Notes under the pieces: model-generated
What the model saw: only the letters and a program-made list of their open reading frames with translations
What the model was told of the DNA's origin: nothing
Database searches by the model: none
NCBI GenBank assembly: GCA_022763115.1
Contig: JALEGJ010000058.1
Span: forward strand, 1 to 38,806
Source of the DNA: Aquisalinus sp.
GTDB lineage: Bacteria > Pseudomonadota > Alphaproteobacteria > Caulobacterales > Parvularculaceae
DNA length: 38,806 bases
Reading direction: 5' to 3'
Shown: one piece after another, positions 34,570 to 38,806 of the stretch
Position numbering within the stretch: the first letter of the stretch is position 1
How the letters are laid out: every line of letters begins with the position of its first letter
Translations under genes and position numbers: made by a program

Positions 34570-34584
34570 ATAAGTGGCACTTAT
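34570..34584. promoter_or_regulatory. Second palindrome ATAAGTG-G-CACTTAT upstream of xre-res
   Basis: The 7-bp half sites around one base are perfect. It is 2 nt from the first dyad, making a tandem operator-like arrangement in the antitoxin promoter. Confidence 0.55.
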
Positions 34585-34616
34585 GAAATTTTCAAGACCT
34601 TTGCCTATTTCCTGGC

Positions 34617-35774
34617 CTAGTTCGACTTCCGCTTCGGCAGTGTGCCCTCGAATTTTGCGATAATCCCCAGCATCACTTCGTCTGCGCCGCCGCCGATAGA
34701 GGCAAGGCGGCCGTCGCGATAGGCCCGGGCAATCGGGCTGTCAGCGGTGAAGCCCATGCCACCCCAATATTGCAAGCAGGCATCGGAAATTTCGCGCGCC
34801 AGCCGCCCGGCTTTCAGTTTGGCCATGGAGGCAAGGCGCGTCATATCTTCTCCGTTCACGTAGTTTTCAACGCAGCGATAAACGAGGGAGCGCAATAGCT
34901 CCACTTCCGTGCGCAACTCTGCCAGACGGAAATGCACCACCTGATTATTGATGATCGGCTGATCGAATGTATGCCGCTCTTTGGTGTAGTCGATGGTCAT
35001 GTCGATCTGCTTGTCGAAACCCTTCAGGGCATTAGCTGCTGCCCAGATGCGCTCTGCCTGAAACTGCACCATCTGCAGCATGAAGCCGGTGCCTTCCTCG
35101 CCGATACGATTGCGCTGCGGCACGCGCACATCGTCGAAAAAGATCTGACCGGTATCAGAGGAGTGCATCCCCATCTTGTGGATTTTCTGCTTCTCGATAC
35201 CCGGCGAGTCCATCGGCACCATGATAAGGGATTTATTGCGGTGCGGATGATCGTCGGAGGTGTTGCACAAGAGGCAAATCCAGTCTGCCTGAAGCGAATT
35301 GGTGATCCACATTTTTGACCCGGAGATCACATAATCATCGCCATCCTTACGCGCGGTGGTTTTAACTGATGCCACGTCAGACCCGGCCCCCGGCTCTGAC
35401 ACGCCAATACAGCCGACCATGTCACCGGCGATAGCGGGCGCGAGAAATTCCTTCTTCAACTCATCAGAGCCGAAATTGTGCAGGGCGGGGGTGCACATGT
35501 CTGTCTGCACGCCGATGGCCATGGGCACGCCACCACAGTTTATCATGCCCAGTTCTTCGGCGATCACGACATTATAGGTGTAATCCAGCCCGAGCCCGCC
35601 ATACTCCTCGTCATAGGACACGCCGAGCAGGCCAAGATCGCCCATCTTCTTGAACACTTCATGGGCCGGGAAAATTTCTTCCTTTTCCCATTCATCAACG
35701 TAAGGGTTGATCTCCTTCTCGATGAATTTGGCTGTGGTCTCGCGCAGTTGCTCGTGCTCGGCGGTGAAAAGCAT
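34617..35774 (-). CDS. Acyl-CoA dehydrogenase family protein
   Basis: The 385-residue protein has ACAD motifs: VSEPGAGSDVASVKT (FAD/substrate loop), WITNS, IGEEGTGF, ERHTFDQPI and CLQYWGGMGFTADSPIARAYRD. At the place where short- and medium-chain enzymes have YEGT with the catalytic Glu, this protein has GGGADE. Glu241 in QAERI aligns with the base of isovaleryl/long-chain type enzymes, so that is the likely catalytic residue. It oxidises an acyl-CoA, possibly branched or terpenoid, to the 2-enoyl-CoA. It is a single gene with a hairpin over its ribosome site. Confidence 0.92.
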   Translation of the reverse strand: MLFTAEHEQLRETTAKFIEKEINPYVDEWEKEEIFPAHEVFKKMGDLGLLGVSYDEEYGGLGLDYTYNVVIAEELGMINCGGVPMAIGVQTDMCTPALHNFGSDELKKEFLAPAIAGDMVGCIGVSEPGAGSDVASVKTTARKDGDDYVISGSKMWITNSLQADWICLLCNTSDDHPHRNKSLIMVPMDSPGIEKQKIHKMGMHSSDTGQIFFDDVRVPQRNRIGEEGTGFMLQMVQFQAERIWAAANALKGFDKQIDMTIDYTKERHTFDQPIINNQVVHFRLAELRTEVELLRSLVYRCVENYVNGEDMTRLASMAKLKAGRLAREISDACLQYWGGMGFTADSPIARAYRDGRLASIGGGADEVMLGIIAKFEGTLPKRKSN

Positions 35775-35781
35775 TTTGTTC

Positions 35782-35803
35782 TCCCAAACGGTTCTCTTTG
35801 GGA
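35782..35803 (-). promoter_or_regulatory. Leader hairpin overlapping the ribosome site of the acyl-CoA dehydrogenase
   Basis: The arms TCCCAAA (35782-35788) and TTTGGGA (35797-35803) form 7 perfect base pairs with an 8-nt loop. In the minus-strand mRNA the second arm contains GGGA of the GGGAG ribosome site, 6 nt before the ATG. Confidence 0.45.
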
Positions 35804-35843
35804 AGAATATATATTGGCTATGGCGCCGGGCACAGGCTCTTTA

Positions 35844-35857
35844 GCAGTCGCGACTGC
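35844..35857. promoter_or_regulatory. 14-bp palindrome GCAGTCGCGACTGC
   Basis: The perfect dyad lies between the acyl-CoA dehydrogenase start and the end of the SRPBCC-like gene. An imperfect hairpin (35857-35878) adjoins it. It may be an operator for the dehydrogenase or the 3' hairpin of the dinB operon; there is no T run. Confidence 0.35.
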
Positions 35858-35885
35858 AATTCGCGCAAAGCGAAATTGTGCGGTA

Positions 35886-36341
35886 TCAGGCCGCTGTGCC
35901 GATGGTGCAGTTAATTTCCAGAGCCTTTCTGTATTTGTGACGGCGCTTGTAGACATAGGCGCAGAAGCGGGCTGCCCCGAATGTCCGCCAGCCGGCATCC
36001 AGTTCGATCCGATCTGTCCACAGGACCTTGTCACCCAGTGGCTGAACCGAGAGATTATGATCCCAGCGTTTAATGGCCGGATTATGCTCGCGGCTCTGGA
36101 TGATGCGGACCTCGTAATCCAGCGTTTCGACATGCATCACATGCCCTCTGGTTTTCAGAAATCCCCACATGGTCACATCGACCGTGTAAGTCTCGCCTTC
36201 CCTGGCCGGTTCCTCTGGCAGTCCTTCATAAGTGGCGAGTCCGGACATGGCTTCAACCAGTTCCGAGAAATTCATCGCCTCACGGAAAATCGCATCTGCG
36301 TTGCCGTTATAGAGGGCTGTGACAGTGATGAGGGCGGTCAA
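35886..36341 (-). CDS. SRPBCC-like (polyketide cyclase fold) protein
   Basis: The protein has 151 residues from a TTG whose TTGA overlaps the preceding stop; an ATG at 36272 is the alternative start. The pattern (N-terminal beta strand, NADAIFREAMNFSELVEAMSG helices, then antiparallel strands with VDVTMWGF, YEVRIIQSREHN, VLWTDRIELDAG and a long C-terminal helix with RHKYRKALE) fits a START/SRPBCC helix-grip fold. The ligand is unknown. It is the last gene of the operon dinB-ridA-unknown-this. Confidence 0.65.
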   Translation of the reverse strand: MTALITVTALYNGNADAIFREAMNFSELVEAMSGLATYEGLPEEPAREGETYTVDVTMWGFLKTRGHVMHVETLDYEVRIIQSREHNPAIKRWDHNLSVQPLGDKVLWTDRIELDAGWRTFGAARFCAYVYKRRHKYRKALEINCTIGTAA

Positions 36342-36814
36342 TTGATGTTCCTTTGTTCAGGCTTCGAGGTTTTTTCTTTCTGTATTACGGGCTCTATCGG
36401 AGATACAATCTCTACGCACTCGTCACCAGATAAAATCAGATATGACCATCCATCTTTAATGGCCGTATCAAATAAGCCGGGGCTTTCCTCAGTCCATGGA
36501 TGTTGTCTAACTCTTGCCGTCGCGACGCTTTGTTCACGTTTAGCTGTATGCCTCGCCAAATATGCGAAACCAACTTCATCCATCATTCTATATCCACGTA
36601 CATAAGAGAAGTTGATTGAATAAACTTCGCCGGATTTAGGAACAAGAAGCCGTACGACAAACGAGTAATCTTGTGCGACCGAAGATTTGAACGAGTAAAC
36701 CCCAAAATCCTTATGCTGAAATTCAGCTTCGCTATGGGAATAAATGATCTCGAGAATATGTACTTCGTCGTTTTCGAAGGGTGTATTCCAGTCTGAAATC
36801 TGAAATTTCATCAT
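36338..36814 (-). CDS. Protein of unknown function in the dinB-ridA operon
   Basis: The 158-residue soluble protein has no signal peptide or membrane segment and starts MMKFQISDW. It has alternating beta-like segments and a polar C terminus, with no motif I recognise. Its start directly abuts the ridA stop and its stop overlaps the next start, so it is firmly inside the operon. Its G+C content looks lower than that of its neighbours, suggesting a later insertion into the operon. Confidence 0.7.
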   Translation of the reverse strand: MMKFQISDWNTPFENDEVHILEIIYSHSEAEFQHKDFGVYSFKSSVAQDYSFVVRLLVPKSGEVYSINFSYVRGYRMMDEVGFAYLARHTAKREQSVATARVRQHPWTEESPGLFDTAIKDGWSYLILSGDECVEIVSPIEPVIQKEKTSKPEQRNIN

Positions 36815-37276
36815 TCAAGCTATCTCAAAAATGCCATCCACCTCAACGGCCGCGCCAAGGGGCAGGGAGGATGCGCCGACGGCGGCTCTCGCGTGTTTGC
36901 CGGCAGAGCCCATGGCGTTGACCATCAAGTCGGACGCGCCATTGATGACCTTCGGATGATCCGTGAACTCCGGCCCGCAATTGACGAAGCCGCCAAGGCG
37001 TACGCACCGCACGGCGCGGTCAAGGTCTCCCTCACAGGCTGCTTTCAACTGCGCCAGCAGGTTGATGGCGCAGGCCTCGGCTGCCTTCACGCCGTCTTCC
37101 AGAGAAAGATCATCGCCAACCTTGCCGGTGATAAGCCCATCAGGCCCGATTGAAACCTGCCCCGAGATCATGACCAGATTGCCGGTAACGACAAAGGGCA
37201 CATAATTGGCAACCGGAGCCACAGGCTCTGGCAAGGTTATACCGTGGTCGGACAGGTTCTTCTCAATCAGGGACAT
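36815..37276 (-). CDS. RidA (YjgF/UK114) family protein
   Basis: From the ATG at 37276 (AGGAGAG 7 nt upstream) it has 153 residues; the open frame extends further but overlaps dinB. Motifs are VTGNLVMISGQVSIGPDG, CAINLLAQLKAA, RCVRLGGFV and KHARAAVGASSLPLGAAVEVDGIFEI, which holds the arginine and glutamate of the RidA cleft. RidA members hydrolyse reactive enamine/imine intermediates; this longer subgroup may have another substrate. It follows dinB by 13 nt. Confidence 0.87.
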   Translation of the reverse strand: MSLIEKNLSDHGITLPEPVAPVANYVPFVVTGNLVMISGQVSIGPDGLITGKVGDDLSLEDGVKAAEACAINLLAQLKAACEGDLDRAVRCVRLGGFVNCGPEFTDHPKVINGASDLMVNAMGSAGKHARAAVGASSLPLGAAVEVDGIFEIA

Positions 37277-37289
37277 GCGGCTCTCTCCT

Positions 37290-38612
37290 TCATTTCTTCT
37301 GGCGCAGATTACGCCCTGTACCAATGGCACTATCACCGAACTTTTCTCGCAGGGAGTCAACAGCATGTTCGCGCGCTGACAGGCGGGTCAGGTCATCCAT
37401 GAACAAGTATGATTGGCCTGTTTCCCCGGCAACTTCAATCTCGGAGAAGCCGATCCCGATCAGCCTGTAGGCCTCTCGGGAGACGTCGCCGGGAATGACC
37501 TCGCGCAACAGGCTGCGACCGGTGTCAAAAGCCACGCGCGCAAGATTGGTAGGGTATTCCAGCGTCTTGCGCCGTGTCAGGGAGCGAAAACCAGACGTTT
37601 TCAGCTTCAGCGTAATGACACGCCCTGTGAAGCCTTTCTCCTTCATCCTTGCAGAGACTTTCTCGGAAAGCTGCCAGAGAATATCTTCCAGCTCCTTGTA
37701 CGCCCGAATATCTGACTGAAACGTCGTTTCCGATGACAGGCTTTTTGTCTCCCGCGACGGGTTGACCGGGCGGTGGTCCTCACCGCGCGCCAACCTCGCC
37801 AGACGCAAGCCATGTTCGCCATATTGGTCTGCGAGCTTCTTTATATCTGTGGCCTGAAGGTCGCCAATGGTGTGATACCCATCGCGGGCCAGCTTGGCAC
37901 CAAAAGACTTACCTACGCCCCAGATCAGACTGATCGGCTGTTTGGCAAGAAACGATTTTGTCTCCGCTTTGCCAATGATGAAAAATCCGCGCGGCTTGTC
38001 AAAGTCAGAGGCAAGTTTGGCGAGAAACTTGTTATGGCTGAGGCCAATGGAAACCGTGATCCCGACGTTTTCTTCAATGCGTGATGCGAGTTTTGCCAGT
38101 GTCAGGGCTGGCGGTGTGCCATGCAACTTCTCCGTACCCGAAAGGTCCATGAAGGCTTCATCAGAAGAGAGCGGCTGTACAAGCGGGGTCAAAGCCTCCA
38201 TCTCTGCCCGGATCGCCCTGGATGCTTCGCGTATCTTTTCGCCATTCGGTTTCATGACAACAGCATGTGGGCACGCTTGCAGGGCCTTGAACATGGGCAT
38301 GGCCGAGCGAATGCCATAGGTCCGGGCAATATAGCAGCAGGTCGAGACAACCCCGCGTTTGCCGCCGCCGATAATCAGCGGCTTGTCCGCAAGGGACGGG
38401 TCATCACGTTTCTCCAGTGCCGCAAAAAAGGCATCGCAATCAAGATGTGCCATGGAAAGAGTAGCCAGTTCTGTGTGCTTCAACAGGCGTGCACTCTTGC
38501 ACGTGGGGCAAACTGGCGTGGGGGCGGGCAGCCATGAGTGACAGTCCCGGCAGAGCGCTGCAGGCTGCGACTGATCGGAAAGTGTTAGCAAATCGTTACC
38601 GAAATTTGCCAT
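37290..38612 (-). CDS. dinB: DNA polymerase IV with N-terminal zinc-finger-like segment
   Basis: The 440-residue Y-family polymerase has the palm motif HLDCDAFFAALE (Asp58) and the second catalytic pair in SSDEAFMD (Asp151, Glu152). Then come SIGLSHNKFLAKLASDFDKP, the helix-hairpin-helix WGVGKSFGAKL, and the little-finger region with TLKLKTSGFRSLTRR. Before the palm is an extra stretch of about 50 residues with two CxxC pairs (Cys21/24 and 35/38), a probable zinc ribbon seen in many alphaproteobacterial DinB proteins. It makes translesion synthesis possible. It heads the leftward operon and diverges from the gene at the right edge. Confidence 0.94.
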   Translation of the reverse strand: MANFGNDLLTLSDQSQPAALCRDCHSWLPAPTPVCPTCKSARLLKHTELATLSMAHLDCDAFFAALEKRDDPSLADKPLIIGGGKRGVVSTCCYIARTYGIRSAMPMFKALQACPHAVVMKPNGEKIREASRAIRAEMEALTPLVQPLSSDEAFMDLSGTEKLHGTPPALTLAKLASRIEENVGITVSIGLSHNKFLAKLASDFDKPRGFFIIGKAETKSFLAKQPISLIWGVGKSFGAKLARDGYHTIGDLQATDIKKLADQYGEHGLRLARLARGEDHRPVNPSRETKSLSSETTFQSDIRAYKELEDILWQLSEKVSARMKEKGFTGRVITLKLKTSGFRSLTRRKTLEYPTNLARVAFDTGRSLLREVIPGDVSREAYRLIGIGFSEIEVAGETGQSYLFMDDLTRLSAREHAVDSLREKFGDSAIGTGRNLRQKK

Positions 38613-38616
38613 TTTC

Positions 38617-38631
38617 TTAACATCCGGTTAA
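38617..38631. promoter_or_regulatory. CtrA-type box TTAA-N7-TTAA
   Basis: TTAA at 38617-38620 and TTAA at 38628-38631 are separated by exactly 7 nt (CATCCGG), the full consensus for the cell-cycle regulator CtrA. It lies 4-18 nt upstream of the dinB ATG and about 130 nt upstream of the rightward gene at 38759. Chance occurrence in an AT-rich gap cannot be excluded. Confidence 0.55.
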
Positions 38632-38758
38632 TGCGACTTAATAAATTATACCTCGAGATGCAGGTTTTTCTCAGCATAAACTGTCGATTAACTCCTTATG
38701 ATGCATAACCGCCATGACTGTCAGGGGCTAAGAATGGCCGCAAGGAAGAAAGTATATC

Positions 38759-38806
38759 ATGGCAAGTGTGGAGATGCTGGAGCTGTCGGACGTGCCTAAG
38801 ACTGTC
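38759..38806 (+). CDS. Start of a rightward gene, possibly divK (3' partial)
   Basis: Sixteen codons are visible, beginning MASVEMLEL and ending PKTV at the edge. AAGGAAG is about 10 nt before the ATG, which supports the start. DivK response regulators often begin with a P/T-K-T/K-V followed by LIVEDNE, and dinB is often divergent from divK in alphaproteobacteria. The CtrA-type box fits too. The identification rests on context and four residues, so it is tentative. Confidence 0.4.
   Translation, partial: MASVEMLELSDVPKTV

Noticed and set aside
35478..36605. 375-codon + frame across the acyl-CoA dehydrogenase and SRPBCC-like genes
   Set aside because: It spans two recognised minus-strand genes and their gap and has no motif of its own.
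1..38806. tRNA, rRNA, insertion sequences, attachment sites, origins
   Set aside because: I inspected each intergenic gap and saw no cloverleaf with a TTCRANYC arm, no transposase frames and no paired terminal repeats.

Overview
The window reads as chromosomal DNA of an alphaproteobacterium. The evidence is the gene order erpA-MAPEG-xth, dgt, SPOR-nagZ-scpA-scpB-tatABC, a zinc-finger DinB pointing away from a probable divK start, and a perfect CtrA-type box (TTAA-N7-TTAA) at 38617-38631. Hand-counted lines of core genes are near 60% G+C, while a short stretch around 22.8-23.8 kb is visibly poorer in G+C. The order or genus cannot be fixed from sequence reading alone.

Layout. (1) 1-13685: the 3' 13.7 kb of one giant gene open at the left edge. 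It encodes at least 4,560 residues of short Gly/Asn/Asp-rich solenoid repeats, ending in two RTX-type calcium-binding modules, which suggests a type I secreted surface protein. A bidirectional terminator separates it from a convergent DUF4915/TIGR03032 gene. (2) 14.8-19.4 kb: a ligase-associated DEXH helicase, a 73-residue membrane protein, a DCC-family (DUF393) protein and a RecD/Dda-like helicase. (3) 19.4-20.1 kb: a diverged HigB-like/HigA-like pair with its own promoter. (4) 20.1-22.4 kb: a leftward operon erpA, MAPEG protein, xth, HAD phosphatase. (5) 22.5-23.7 kb: an AT-richer accessory patch with a VapD-like gene and an RDD membrane protein, lying between erpA and dgt. (6) 23.8-30.5 kb: dgt, then the cell-envelope and chromosome operon SPOR-nagZ-scpA-scpB-tatA-tatB-tatC, without the argS and serS genes that often accompany it. 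(7) 30.5-33.6 kb: a short-chain dehydrogenase with a twin-arginine signal peptide convergent on tatC, then an MscS-type channel and a PIG-L deacetylase. (8) 33.6-34.6 kb: a RES/Xre toxin-antitoxin pair with clear operator-like palindromes. (9) 34.6-38.6 kb: an acyl-CoA dehydrogenase, then a leftward operon dinB-ridA-unknown-SRPBCC-like. (10) 38759 to the right edge: the first 16 codons of a rightward gene, possibly divK.

The parts fit together as follows. tatABC supplies the export route that the neighbouring SDR appears built to use. scpA/scpB serve SMC condensin. nagZ and the SPOR protein act on peptidoglycan. dgt, xth, dinB and the two helicases serve nucleotide-pool control and DNA repair. 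Three small toxin-like loci (HigBA-like, VapD-like, RES/Xre) sit between the conserved blocks. The most unusual part is the giant repeat protein. Its solenoid is a higher-order alternation of two repeat classes joined by a recurring hinge, with cassettes kept nearly identical in protein while their codons have diverged.
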